Source: an uncultured Clostridia bacterium (GTDB taxonomy: Bacteria > Bacillota > Clostridia > Peptostreptococcales > Anaerovoracaceae). Taken from it: DNA of 64,000 bases. The notes beneath the pieces are model-generated. The model saw only the letters and a list, made by a program, of their open reading frames with translations, had not been told where the DNA came from and did not search any database. The position numbers and the translations under genes were made by a program. Positions 16,105 to 24,040 of this stretch are shown here, one piece after another. Where the stretch lies: NCBI GenBank assembly GCA_934255135.1, contig CAKQMV010000003.1, positions 1-64,000 on the forward strand, in the 5' to 3' direction. How positions within the stretch are numbered: position 1 is the first letter of the stretch; every line of letters starts with the position of its first letter.

Positions 16105-16530
16105 CTATTCAATAACCTGACTAAATTTCTTTTTATGCTGTCCTTCCCCCTGCGTCCACTCATTTTTAATAGATACAGATTCCGGTTTGTCGGCGAAAGA
16201 ATAGAAACAGTAAAAGGTTTTGTTAAATGTTCCGGAGAACAGTTTATAAAGAAATCCGATATTATCATCTGCAGGCGGCAGAGCGTCGTCATATATTTTC
16301 TCCGAGTCTACATATGCCGTAATACGAAGGTTCTCTATTGTCTCTGCCTCTTTTTCATCGCACACCAAGTACCCACTCCAGGTGCCGTCATTTTGGTTTT
16401 CAGTATTCATAAATACTGCCGACCAAAGGTTATCTGCACCTGAAAAAACTTTTATTTGACTTGCAGCAAATAAAACAGCTATGACAGCGCCTATTACCAA
16501 TACGATACATATACCTAGTTTCTTTTTCAT
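16105..16530 (-). CDS. Membrane-anchored extracellular protein, unknown function
   Basis: 141 residues. One N-terminal helix (LGICIVLVIGAVIAVLFAASQ) is followed by an outside domain of about 115 residues rich in acidic and aromatic residues (NLRITAYVDSEKIYDDALPP, FYCFYSFADKPESVSIKNEW). I do not recognise a family. The AAGGAGAGATGG ribosome site precedes the ATG. It is in the sigma-controlled envelope group between the amidase and vanZ units. Confidence 0.65.
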   Translation of the reverse strand: MKKKLGICIVLVIGAVIAVLFAASQIKVFSGADNLWSAVFMNTENQNDGTWSGYLVCDEKEAETIENLRITAYVDSEKIYDDALPPADDNIGFLYKLFSGTFNKTFYCFYSFADKPESVSIKNEWTQGEGQHKKKFSQVIE

Positions 16531-16591
16531 ATTCCATCTCTCCTTAACGTGATTCAGTTGAGCTGCATTTTCGCAGCTCAGCTATTGGTTG

Positions 16592-17557
16592 CTATAATCG
16601 AATAATCCTGTACTTGCTTGCTCCTATAATACTGCTTACAGTTTTCCACTTGTGGTTAGATGTATGTGCTGCATATCTCCAACTACCATCTTTTTTGCAG
16701 CTGATAATAATAGAATGAAACCAGGAACCCGAACTGTCTGCTAATTGTACGATATCTCCAACTTTAATCTTATCCCTTAAAGCACAATTTGTACTGCAAT
16801 TAATAACTGTAGCGCCATGGTTCTTCCAATATGTGTAGAAGTCTTTTACCCTGATAAAGGATGTACTTTGCTTATACTTATGTGTAGGTTGCCAATCCAG
16901 GTAATGATGCGAATACCAGTAATTATTGTTTTCATATGCAGCTGGCTTGCTCATATAGTCTGTAGGCTTTTTAAATGCCTTTCCGCCTGCCCTTGCGCAT
17001 TGTGATACAAAATTTGTGCAATCTGAAACAAATTTTGGATATTCAGGAGTATTATAGTCCTCCCAATATTGCATTGCGTAATCCGCAGCCTTGCTTGGGC
17101 TATATGCCGCAAATGGACTTACACCTCCTTGATTTATACCCTGCAAATCTTCTAGATTAGAGCTTTCAATCTCCTTTTTTGCCTGGTCTAAACTTTTTGC
17201 CAAGAATTCATCATTTAAAAGGACCGCCTGAGTCCCATTATCTAAATCCTTAATCACTGTACTTTCTGGTGAATTAACTTCAGAAAGATATATACCCGCA
17301 TATAATTCAAGTTCATCATAATCGGGTCTTGTCGTAAGTTGTGCATCTTCTCTAAACATTAACTGATTTGTTAAAAACTCAACATATTCAGAACTACCAG
17401 GTTCAATGCTATATGTGTTCTCAATATACTGATTCAACGTACTTTCTACATCTTTTAATGTAGTAGCATTTTGATCTACTCCTGCAAACGCAGATGTAGT
17501 GATACAAGCAAAGATCAACAATACGCAACAAAGTCTTAGTATTCCTTTTCTCTTCAT
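16592..17557 (-). CDS. Secreted amidase-domain protein (Amidase_6 type)
   Basis: 321 residues. The signal peptide is residues 1-26 (core CVLLIFACITTSAFA). A helical linker domain follows (about 30-150), then a C-terminal putative amidase domain: AADYAMQYWEDYNTPEYPKF, the catalytic-cysteine region SDCTNFVSQCARAGG, and the histidine region GSWFHSIIISC. Members are NlpC/P60-like hydrolases thought to act on cell-wall peptides or lipids. It stands at the centre of a group of small membrane proteins and VanZ, which supports a cell-envelope role. A hairpin TGAGCTGC/GCAGCTCA lies 12-33 bp after its stop. Confidence 0.88.
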   Translation of the reverse strand: MKRKGILRLCCVLLIFACITTSAFAGVDQNATTLKDVESTLNQYIENTYSIEPGSSEYVEFLTNQLMFREDAQLTTRPDYDELELYAGIYLSEVNSPESTVIKDLDNGTQAVLLNDEFLAKSLDQAKKEIESSNLEDLQGINQGGVSPFAAYSPSKAADYAMQYWEDYNTPEYPKFVSDCTNFVSQCARAGGKAFKKPTDYMSKPAAYENNNYWYSHHYLDWQPTHKYKQSTSFIRVKDFYTYWKNHGATVINCSTNCALRDKIKVGDIVQLADSSGSWFHSIIISCKKDGSWRYAAHTSNHKWKTVSSIIGASKYRIIRL

Positions 17558-17737
17558 TATAGCTTCCTCCTATAATACATAAAGTTTTTACTATACGATA
17601 AACCAAAATATATTTCTACCTTGTTCTCCACCGTTTCCTTTCTGCCTTACAGCCCCTTAGAAAAATCATATCTCTCCCCAATCCGTATGCCCCTTTTATT
17701 CATACGCATCGTCCTTTCTTTTTCCACAGAAGGTAAT

Positions 17738-17893
17738 TTACAGAAAAAAATCCACACTCTCCACAACAAACAATGTTTTAATTATAACCATTTTGTCGAC
17801 TCGTCTATTTTTTAAATAACATATAAGATTCACTGCACCAAGTAATATGAAAGTTACCAGCAGTACTTGTTTAGAATCTACTACATGTGCCAT
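17738..17893 (-). CDS. 51-residue membrane peptide (copy 2), fused to vanZ start
   Basis: Same N-terminus as the peptide at 15730-15840 (MAHVVDSKQVLLVTFILLG). A one-base change in the A run keeps the frame open into the duplicated beginning of vanZ (KMVIIKTLFV), after which the sequence diverges and stops. The same Shine-Dalgarno GAGGTGAG is present. The remaining 17558-17737 shows no gene. Confidence 0.45.
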   Translation of the reverse strand: MAHVVDSKQVLLVTFILLGAVNLICYLKNRRVDKMVIIKTLFVVESVDFFL

Positions 17894-18137
17894 ATCTCAC
17901 CTCATGAATATACAGGAGTAATAATTCCTTTATAGTCGATTGTTCCTACTATCCTTTAAGTATACCAACCAACTCAGAAGCAAACTTTCTGTAAAAAGAT
18001 AAGCGATTAATCCTTTATGGATAGACTTTTTTTCCTTTTCACTTGCATATTTCAATGTTTTAATGACAAAGTAAACAAATATTGCCAAAATCGCTATTAA
18101 TAGTATCAGTAATAGACTTGCTTGTTTCATCATAATA
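17765..18137 (-). repeat. Copy 2 of the ~370-bp direct duplication
   Basis: See 15713-16083. The copies lie about 2.05 kb apart in the same orientation. The 141-codon gene and the amidase gene are between them, so recombination would delete both. Confidence 0.9.
17930..18130 (-). CDS. Small two-helix membrane protein (intact copy)
   Basis: 66 residues: helix 1 LLLILLIAILAIFVYFVIK, a charged linker KYASEKEKKSIHKG, helix 2 LIAYLFTESLLLSWLVYL, then a basic tail. There is little ribosome-site sequence of its own; the start is 8 bases after the stop of the previous gene, which suggests coupling. The frameshifted twin lies at 15954-16076. Function unknown. Confidence 0.6.
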   Translation of the reverse strand: MKQASLLLILLIAILAIFVYFVIKTLKYASEKEKKSIHKGLIAYLFTESLLLSWLVYLKDSRNNRL

Positions 18138-18138
18138 A

Positions 18139-18405
18139 TTAATCTGCTTTTTCAACATCCATAATGGCGATTTCAGATACATCTTTATCACTATTCTCTG
18201 CAATAAACTTCTCCACATCTTCCTCTGTAACCTTACCTCTTGCATCAGGTCCGATATATATACCCTTATAATACTCTTCGGTTACAACGGGACTTTCCTT
18301 AAGCTCAGCAGCAGTTTTGGCCTTAAAATAATAACAACCAAAAGCTATGGCACATATAAGCATAACTGCTACAATTACCATCCATGGTTTTCTTAAAGTC
18401 TTCAT
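18139..18405 (-). CDS. Small membrane-anchored protein, unknown function
   Basis: 88 residues from the ATG at 18405 (GAAGGAGG 5 bases upstream; the longer frame from 18438 is less likely). An N-terminal helix WMVIVAVMLICAIAFGCYYF is followed by an acidic extracellular part (VTEEDVEKFIAENSDKDVSE). It is the first of the small envelope genes. Confidence 0.6.
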   Translation of the reverse strand: MKTLRKPWMVIVAVMLICAIAFGCYYFKAKTAAELKESPVVTEEYYKGIYIGPDARGKVTEEDVEKFIAENSDKDVSEIAIMDVEKAD

Positions 18406-18427
18406 GATAACCTCCTTCTTTTCGAAA

Positions 18428-18483
18428 CGTAAGCGCACAATGACTTAGTGTGGAGGGTAATTGCGTCAATTATTGCGCTTACG
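18428..18483. repeat. Long hairpin with CGTAAGCGCA/TGCGCTTACG ends
   Basis: 10-bp perfect terminal arms extended by further partial pairing (ATGAC/GTCAA) across a 56-bp segment. It is followed by ATTTTTC on the plus strand and lies 18 bp after the stop of the gene at 18502-18981. It probably acts as a terminator or processing hairpin between the upstream and downstream parts of the envelope group. Confidence 0.5.
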
Positions 18484-18501
18484 ATTTTTCAATTATGTAT
18501 T

Positions 18502-18981
18502 CTATTTTAGTTTTAATATGATAGTTTTCCTATTCTTAGATAACGCATCTACCTGGTGAACGATCCTTTTTCCTCCATCAGACTCATAAACAGACTTGCC
18601 ATCTATATACGTAACCGCTATTTCTCCATTTACAAACTTTAGTTTTCTCGAGTATTCATATCGAATGCTTTCATTGTTTTCTGTAATTTCTCCACTGTTA
18701 TGCAGAATTAGAGTGTTTTCGTTTATTAAGCTTTCCTCGTATTCGTTCTTAACTTCGAAATTTGATGATAACCCTTCTTCTAATTCAAATCTAAAAGATG
18801 AGCCATCATAACCATTTACAGATACAGACAGTCCATTACCCCATGGGGTTACTCCCACGTATGTTTTTCCAATGTATGAATTCATTTTGTTACCACACAA
18901 TAAAATGACTATAATAATTGCAATGCATAGTATTAGAACACACGCCACCACTAATTGTTTTTTCATAATTCTTTTTTCCAT
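18502..18981 (-). CDS. Membrane-anchored extracellular protein, unknown function
   Basis: 159 residues. The N-terminal helix is LVVACVLILCIAIIIVILLCG, and the outside domain has beta-rich segments (KTYVGVTPWGNGLSVSVNG, GEIAVTYIDGKSVYESDGGK). GGGAGA is 8 bases before the ATG at 18981, which supports that start over the internal ATG at 18966. No family recognised. Confidence 0.6.
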   Translation of the reverse strand: MEKRIMKKQLVVACVLILCIAIIIVILLCGNKMNSYIGKTYVGVTPWGNGLSVSVNGYDGSSFRFELEEGLSSNFEVKNEYEESLINENTLILHNSGEITENNESIRYEYSRKLKFVNGEIAVTYIDGKSVYESDGGKRIVHQVDALSKNRKTIILKLK

Positions 18982-19083
18982 ATAAAAAATCTCCCTTGTA
19001 TGTATTGAAGTTGCCTTCTATATACTCAAACAAAGGAGATTATATTTTGTGGACAAATATTTGCTATGTTTCCAAAATATTTT

Positions 19084-19752
19084 TTATCTTATTGACGCAG
19101 CGAATGTTTTAAGCAATTTCAAATCGCAATTGCCTATCAACGTATATGAACAGTTCTCTCCGACCCAGAACAAGGTGTAGCAGCCTTTCTTTTTCATTAT
19201 TACGGTTTTAACCCCGTTTAATGTCTCAATCTTCTTATAGTCATTTTCTGAGTCAAGGCCAGTAACCGAATATTCAGATACAGCTTCCTGTACATAGATT
19301 ATTTCCCGACCTTCTTCTGATGTGTACGTAGCAGTGTATATTCCTTCCTTAGATACTTCTTTTGTAAGAATAAAGTCTTCTGGGATATCGCCCTTTTTTA
19401 TAACGAAATCAGTCGATGAACAATCTTCACTATCTGTCACAAAAGTAATTGTCCATTCTTTTACTTTTTCCTTTATTACCATATAGTACTCTGGATATAC
19501 TGCAGCAAAGGCAATTACCGAAGTAACCATTACAAGCATCGCCACTAAAGCTACCGCAACAATACGTCTCACTTTAACACGATATCTATAATGGTATGCA
19601 CCTGCACTGCTTTCGTTTGCAATGCGGATTGCTTTTGTTATGTTTCTTCTGTGCTTTAATGAAAACGCGGGTTCAGGCAAAGCATCCACCTTGGCTTCAT
19701 ACTGTTCTATTTCAGCATCCAATGCCGACATCATAATTTGTTCTAAATTCAT
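19084..19752 (-). CDS. Membrane protein with DUF4367-like domain, probable anti-sigma partner
   Basis: 222 residues. A cytoplasmic N-terminal part of about 65 residues is followed by one helix (IVAVALVAMLVMVTSVIAFA) and an extracellular DUF4367-like domain (GDIPEDFILTKEVSKEGIYT, ending in YTLIGNCDLKLLKTFAASIR). The start codon directly follows the stop of the ECF sigma gene. This position and topology are typical of anti-sigma or sensor partners. The signal would be an envelope condition. Confidence 0.8.
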   Translation of the reverse strand: MNLEQIMMSALDAEIEQYEAKVDALPEPAFSLKHRRNITKAIRIANESSAGAYHYRYRVKVRRIVAVALVAMLVMVTSVIAFAAVYPEYYMVIKEKVKEWTITFVTDSEDCSSTDFVIKKGDIPEDFILTKEVSKEGIYTATYTSEEGREIIYVQEAVSEYSVTGLDSENDYKKIETLNGVKTVIMKKKGCYTLFWVGENCSYTLIGNCDLKLLKTFAASIR

Positions 19753-20301
19753 CTACGCCTCCATTGCCTTCTCAATCATTTTCCTAGCACGCTGAATCCT
19801 TTTGTAAACAGTCTGTTTTGTAATTCCAAGAGATTCTGCAACTTCGTTAACATCATATTCGCAAATAAAATACATCTGCATAATCTCTTTATAGATTTCT
19901 GGCATCGTAGCAATAACACGATTAATCTGATCAAGCTTTTCTTTTTCAATTATTATATCGATTGTTTCCGGTTCATCCGTTCCCCATTCATAATCAATCT
20001 CTTTAAAAGATGATTCCAGTGTCCTTTTATCTTTTTTTATCATATTAAATGCAGTGTGCTTAACACTTATAACAACATATCGCTTTATTTGTGGACAAGA
20101 AATGTCGCCGATACTTCTGATAAAGTCAAACCGTTTTGCAAGATTCATGAATGTTTCACTTACAACATCCTCAGCAAGATGACTATCATTCACAATATCT
20201 AAAGCAATGTAATACATCAACTTCCTGTATTTATGGTAAAAGATCTCAAAATCTGATTTCGCATCAGGCGTATCTATTAACTGTAAATAAATTGCTAGCA
20301 T
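19753..20301 (-). CDS. ECF-type RNA polymerase sigma factor
   Basis: 182 residues from the ATG at 20301, preceded by GAGGTG; the longer frame from a TTG at 20328 is less likely because it overlaps a TATAAT box. Region 2 contains FEIFYHKYRKLMYYIALDI and HLAEDVVSETFMNLAKRF. Region 4 contains MPEIYKEIMQMYFICEYDVNEVAESLGITKQTVYKRIQRARKMI. It probably directs transcription of the envelope group downstream, although no matching promoter pair was identified by eye. Confidence 0.92.
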   Translation of the reverse strand: MLAIYLQLIDTPDAKSDFEIFYHKYRKLMYYIALDIVNDSHLAEDVVSETFMNLAKRFDFIRSIGDISCPQIKRYVVISVKHTAFNMIKKDKRTLESSFKEIDYEWGTDEPETIDIIIEKEKLDQINRVIATMPEIYKEIMQMYFICEYDVNEVAESLGITKQTVYKRIQRARKMIEKAMEA

Positions 20302-20496
20302 AAGCACCTCTGAATCCATTATATACAAATCAGCGTTGAACCAGTTAATATATTTTTCATGGGATCTTGGGCTATTTCAAAACTTTGTAGGGCAATTACG
20401 GCTATCCAAAATTTATGAATATAAAACGTGAGATGAAACTCAAAAGGGGGGATATGCTGCAGATCATGCACTCCTGCAATAAAGTGGATTAAAAGT

Positions 20497-20517
20497 AGGC
20501 TGGCGGAATGCCAGCCT
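20497..20517 (-). terminator. Hairpin downstream of the TfoX-like gene
   Basis: AGGCTGGC-N5-GCCAGCCT, perfect 8-bp stem, followed on the minus strand by ACTTTTAAT. It lies 60 bp after the TfoX-like stop. The rest of the gap 20329-20575 shows only a possible -10 (TATAAT near 20320) for the sigma gene. Confidence 0.55.
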
Positions 20518-20575
20518 TCAGACTGAAGCTGTCTATGTATGTTCGTATATGAGGTTTCAATAAACTGGAAGTTGT

Positions 20576-20896
20576 TTATTTCTTCTTTTTTGGTTTTGGG
20601 GATGGCAGTTCATCATACATTGCATGAAACAAGCCTGTCAAAAATTTCTTATTATCAGCTTCATCTACCAACAACATTTCTTTTGCTCCCTCATAGGGTA
20701 ATTCATACGGAGCTGTCGGCATATAACTAATTGCTGATTTTACTGGTTTAACAAGTAATCTATCATCATAGATACCGCCTACAATCTTGCCACGATAATA
20801 AATAATAAATTCTCCCATCATAGCTCGATAAGTAATTTCTTCTAACTCAGATAGCTGCCCTAAAATAAACTCTAAGTATTCCTTGCTTGATGCCAT
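20576..20896 (-). CDS. TfoX N-terminal domain protein
   Basis: 106 residues matching the TfoX/Sxy N-terminal domain: LEEITYRAMMGEFIIYYRGKIVG, a variable part, then ELPYEGAKEMLLVDEADNKKFL. It ends in a lysine-rich tail PKPKKKK. Proteobacterial TfoX regulates competence; single-domain proteins in Firmicutes are of unknown role and often enter by transfer. Single gene. Confidence 0.85.
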   Translation of the reverse strand: MASSKEYLEFILGQLSELEEITYRAMMGEFIIYYRGKIVGGIYDDRLLVKPVKSAISYMPTAPYELPYEGAKEMLLVDEADNKKFLTGLFHAMYDELPSPKPKKKK

Positions 20897-21040
20897 ATTT
20901 CCACCTCAAATTCCGATTTTTAGCTCTAGTATAATCCATATTTTTATCTTGCATAAGCATTTATTTTATACCACAGCAGCCCGTAACATAACTTAAAGTT
21001 GTCAACTATGCAAGTTTTTTGAGCCTTTTTTGCTGAATTT

Positions 21041-21115
21041 CATCCCATATCTTTATGCACCGGAGAGCCTATTATGGGGTCCGGAGAGCACCTTTTGGCT
21101 ATTTTTTATGGGATG
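21041..21115. repeat. Inverted repeat CATCCCATA/TATGGGATG enclosing two CCGGAGAGC copies
   Basis: The 9-bp perfect arms (21041-21049 and 21107-21115) enclose CCGGAGAGC at 21060-21068 and 21081-21089, which are 21 bp apart. The gap 20897-21162 has no gene. It may be an unrecognised regulatory RNA or a small mobile repeat. Confidence 0.4.
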
Positions 21116-21162
21116 GATTTGTATATATAAAAACGTGAAAAACGTTGAAATTTCAATAAAAA

Positions 21163-21183
21163 AGAGACCTGAAACAGGTCTCT
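21163..21183 (-). terminator. Terminator of tRNA-Ser
   Basis: AGAGACCTG-AAA-CAGGTCTCT, perfect 9-bp stem, followed on the minus strand by TTTTTTATTG, a few bases after the tRNA. Confidence 0.9.
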
Positions 21184-21189
21184 AAAATC

Positions 21190-21277
21190 TGGCGGAGGAC
21201 ATGGGACTCGAACCCACGGGACTGTTACGTCTTACCTGAATTCCAATCAGGCTCCTTAGCCACTCGGTCAATCCTCC
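21190..21277 (-). tRNA. tRNA-Ser (GGA)
   Basis: 88 nt including an encoded CCA. The acceptor stem is GGAGGA/TCCTCC, the anticodon stem-loop is CCTGA-TTGGAAT-TCAGG giving anticodon GGA, there is a long variable arm as in class II tRNAs, and the T-loop is GGGTTCGAGTCCC. It reads UCC/UCU codons. Confidence 0.96.
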
Positions 21278-21410
21278 GCAAACGACTGCCACAGGCTATG
21301 TCTTCCTCTTATTAACATCGCGCATAGCGACACTTAATAATACCACCGATTAGACATCGGCGCAAGAAGCATTTGCCTTCACAGGCCGCCGCATTATACC
21401 TATTTAATTT

Positions 21411-22223
21411 CTAGTGCTCATCGAGATATGTCTCAATCTCTGAATCATAAAGCGCCATCACGCGTCTCAGCGTCTCATCATTCACATCGTACTTGATGCG
21501 ACACTCACCGTCTGTCACAAAACTGATCGGCAGCACCTTCGGCGAAGTTCCACTGATAAAAGCCGCATCAAAATTGCCAAGCTTCTCACGCGGAATCTCA
21601 CTGTCCACGACATCGACCCCGTTCGCCTCGCAAACCGATAGGATTCTCTTCCTCGTAATTCCAAGAAGCACACCCTCCGCCGGACTCGTCACAACGATGC
21701 CGTCCTTGATAAAGAAAATATTAGATCTGCTTCCCTCAGTAATGCAGTCATCACGGTTCGCCAGCATCACCTCAAAAAAGCCATTCGCGGAAATCATGCG
21801 ATTCGCGGATTCTCTCAGCCCGTAATTACTGATTTTGGCCTGCGGATTCTCACGCACCGCGGACAGAACACCGACGCTCACGCCGTCCTCATACATCTCA
21901 GCACTCGGATAGCTTGCCCCCGTAATCATCATACAGACAGTATCCTGCCAGATGATCATCTTGACGTTGTCAGATGTTACCCCGTTCGCCTCGCACAGGC
22001 GGCCAAAATCGTCCCTGAGGGACTCTGCCGTAAACTTGCACGACATCCCGATTCCCGCGAGAGTCTTCTTGAGTCTCTCGAGATGATCCTCAAGGAAAAG
22101 CGGCTTCCCGTCGATCACACGAATAACCTCGTAAGCATAAGCCTCCTGAGAATTAATCAGCGCGTCGTACTCTGAAGCGCTGCACAGGTTTCCATTAACA
22201 ATAATTCTGCTGTTCTTATTCAT
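21411..22223 (-). CDS. Aminotransferase class IV (branched-chain aminotransferase / aminodeoxychorismate lyase fold)
   Basis: 270 residues of fold-type IV PLP enzyme. EVIRVIDGKPLFLEDHLERL marks the N-terminal domain. AKISNYGLRESANRM contains the likely PLP lysine. NRDDCITEGSRSNIFFIKDG and the phosphate-binding stretch GITRKRIL are present. The length is close to PabC and D-amino-acid transaminase; sequence alone does not decide between these and IlvE. It lies alone between two tRNA genes. Confidence 0.85.
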   Translation of the reverse strand: MNKNSRIIVNGNLCSASEYDALINSQEAYAYEVIRVIDGKPLFLEDHLERLKKTLAGIGMSCKFTAESLRDDFGRLCEANGVTSDNVKMIIWQDTVCMMITGASYPSAEMYEDGVSVGVLSAVRENPQAKISNYGLRESANRMISANGFFEVMLANRDDCITEGSRSNIFFIKDGIVVTSPAEGVLLGITRKRILSVCEANGVDVVDSEIPREKLGNFDAAFISGTSPKVLPISFVTDGECRIKYDVNDETLRRVMALYDSEIETYLDEH

Positions 22224-22268
22224 AATGCTGCCTTCTTTAAAATATTTGATTTATCTTATATAAAGGAA

Positions 22269-22296
22269 AAACCACTCATCATTCGATGAGTGGTTT
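22269..22296 (-). terminator. Terminator of tRNA-Glu
   Basis: AAACCACTCATC-N4-GATGAGTGGTTT, perfect 12-bp stem, followed on the minus strand by TTTTCCTTTAT. Confidence 0.9.
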
Positions 22297-22299
22297 ACT

Positions 22300-22374
22300 T
22301 GGTACCGCATAGCGGAATCGAACCGCTGATTCAGCCGTGAGAGGGCTGCGTCTTGACCTCTTGACCAATGCGGC
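22300..22374 (-). tRNA. tRNA-Glu (CTC)
   Basis: 75 nt with encoded CCA. The acceptor is GCCGCAT/ATGCGGT, the D-arm is of the TGGTCAAGAGGTCAAGAC type, the anticodon stem-loop is CAGCC-CTCTCAC-GGCTG giving CTC, and the T-loop is GGTTCGATTCC. It reads GAG. Confidence 0.95.
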
Positions 22375-22713
22375 ACATCGGTCTTCGTATTATTTGTCGC
22401 ACCTCAGCGACTTCTTTAGTATACCTTAGTGAGTGGCTTGTGTCAAGCACTTTTTTCAACTTTTAAAAAGTTTTCGTTCAGCTACTTAAGCAACCTTACA
22501 CTTGGCATTGCCAAAGCTTTGCTTTCTTGCGTCAGCTTCATAAATATACCGCAATTACGCACTGCTGTCAATGGTAATTTATAACTTTTTCAAATTATTT
22601 TCAATAGAATTTATTTTGATTCGATTCTTATAGCAGCGTCTAGCAGATAGTCACATAACCATAAATGCAAACCCAGCTTGTCCCACCAGGTTTGCTTCAT
22701 CTCTCAGAATCCC
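22375..22713. other. Gene-free stretch after the pilus operon
   Basis: AT-rich, no ORF with a ribosome site. The only structure is GCAAACC-N15-GGTTTGC at 22667-22695, which could end the pil operon transcript, although the T stretch after it is weak (ATTTATGG). Confidence 0.5.
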
Positions 22714-23658
22714 TTATATCTTCTTTATATTAAGCTGCACCCAGTAATCCGGTACGCTATTGCCGGATGGCACCTGATTTCCATCACCCTTGTGTTTTAT
22801 ATAGACAAACACTCTCTCTTCGCTCATATATTCGTCTATATATAAATCACCATACTTCACTCCGCTAAGTGTTCCATCCACGGATGTATCTTCCATACGA
22901 TGAACTCTATCAAAATTAACCCGCTGGTACCTGTAACCGCTATTATTTGGAATATCGCTGATTAGCCACATGTCTTTAACCGCAACATAATAACGATAAG
23001 GGATTTTACGCTTGTTAACTATTACATCGCCCTTTTTAAAATATTTAAGCCTCCAAGTAGGCCAGTCCTTTGAACTGTTAATAATCTTCTCTTTAAGCGT
23101 CGGATCAAGCTTACCTCCACCAACCATGCTACCTAGCGGCTTGAGCCTGGACGTAACCTCGTACATCATTCTGTCACCAAGATATACCTGAATTGTCAGG
23201 TCCACCTGGTTAATGTCGAACTCCTCCGCATAAAGCTTTATTGTCTTATCCTTATAAAATTTATCGGCAAAAATCTTGTTCTCTACAGTAAAATTCTGCT
23301 CACCGTCTTTCTTTGTCATAAGCACCGGATATCCATCGCCGTTGACCTGTAGAAGCTTATCATCGATAAGCACGCATTCTTCTATTTCCTCGCTATCGCT
23401 ACCATTGCCACCATTGCCATTCTGATTATCATCTGCATCGCTTCCGTCTCCAGCTTCAATAGATGTAGCCATATTGGCAACACTTCTGATTTCATCGAGC
23501 AGGCTTTCAGCAATCAGCTCAGAATCAGCCTTTGCCTCTGTTCGATTTGCGATATTAGTAGACGAAAAAAGAACACTCGAAACGCTGACAAGCAGCACCA
23601 TGCTGATTGCAAGAGTGACGATCAGTTCAACAAGCGTGAATCCTTTGCAGTTTTTCAT
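22714..23658 (-). CDS. Prepilin-type minor pilin, PilW/GspJ-like
   Basis: 314 residues. Class III signal KNCKG/FTLVELIVTLAISM with Glu at +5 and a long N-terminal helix, then a large C-terminal domain with a Asp/Asn/Gly-rich insert near residues 65-90 (GDGSDADDNQNGNGGNGSD) and late beta-rich segments. Size and last position in the operon fit the PilW/GspJ-type minor pilin that primes assembly. The Shine-Dalgarno AGGAGG is close to the ATG. Confidence 0.82.
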   Translation of the reverse strand: MKNCKGFTLVELIVTLAISMVLLVSVSSVLFSSTNIANRTEAKADSELIAESLLDEIRSVANMATSIEAGDGSDADDNQNGNGGNGSDSEEIEECVLIDDKLLQVNGDGYPVLMTKKDGEQNFTVENKIFADKFYKDKTIKLYAEEFDINQVDLTIQVYLGDRMMYEVTSRLKPLGSMVGGGKLDPTLKEKIINSSKDWPTWRLKYFKKGDVIVNKRKIPYRYYVAVKDMWLISDIPNNSGYRYQRVNFDRVHRMEDTSVDGTLSGVKYGDLYIDEYMSEERVFVYIKHKGDGNQVPSGNSVPDYWVQLNIKKI

Positions 23659-23698
23659 ATTGTCCTCCTTTCGTCCCCTCTCTCACAGCATCTGTTTT

Positions 23699-24040
23699 CT
23701 AATACCCGGCTCCGAAATACTTAAACATCCCGGTTTCCGATTCCTTAACCTTCAAAGGAATGGTCACAGTTTCACCATCCATCGTTATTTTCATCTGTGC
23801 ATTAGACGCAGAAACATCACTGATATCGCCCGTCTCAGCGCTCAGTGCTTCACTTTCTATGTTATTAGAACGTTCCTGTGCCTTCTTGTTCATATTGCTT
23901 GCGGTAACTATCAATGTCGTCATAGCACCCAGTGCAAGTGTCAGCACAAGAAAACTCACAACCGTCTCAACAACAGTCTCTCCACGGGAATTAAGAAGCC
24001 CGAATCTATTTAATTTTGGTCGATTCCTGTTAAATTCCAT
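23699..24040 (-). CDS. Minor pilin-like protein with atypical processing site
   Basis: 113 residues. LNSRG/ETVVETVVSFLVLTLA has the glycine, the hydrophobic helix and Glu at +5 of a type IV prepilin, but Glu instead of Phe/Met at +1. Size and position suggest a PilV/GspI-like minor pilin. It overlaps the end of the upstream gene by 31 bp, so translation is probably coupled. Confidence 0.7.
   Translation of the reverse strand: MEFNRNRPKLNRFGLLNSRGETVVETVVSFLVLTLALGAMTTLIVTASNMNKKAQERSNNIESEALSAETGDISDVSASNAQMKITMDGETVTIPLKVKESETGMFKYFGAGY

Noticed and set aside
15954..16292. 112-codon ORF starting MTTLCRLQ
   Set aside because: The first 70 codons run over the 3' part of the gene at 16105-16530 in another frame. 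Only the part from 16076, which has a duplicated homologue and a ribosome site, is real.
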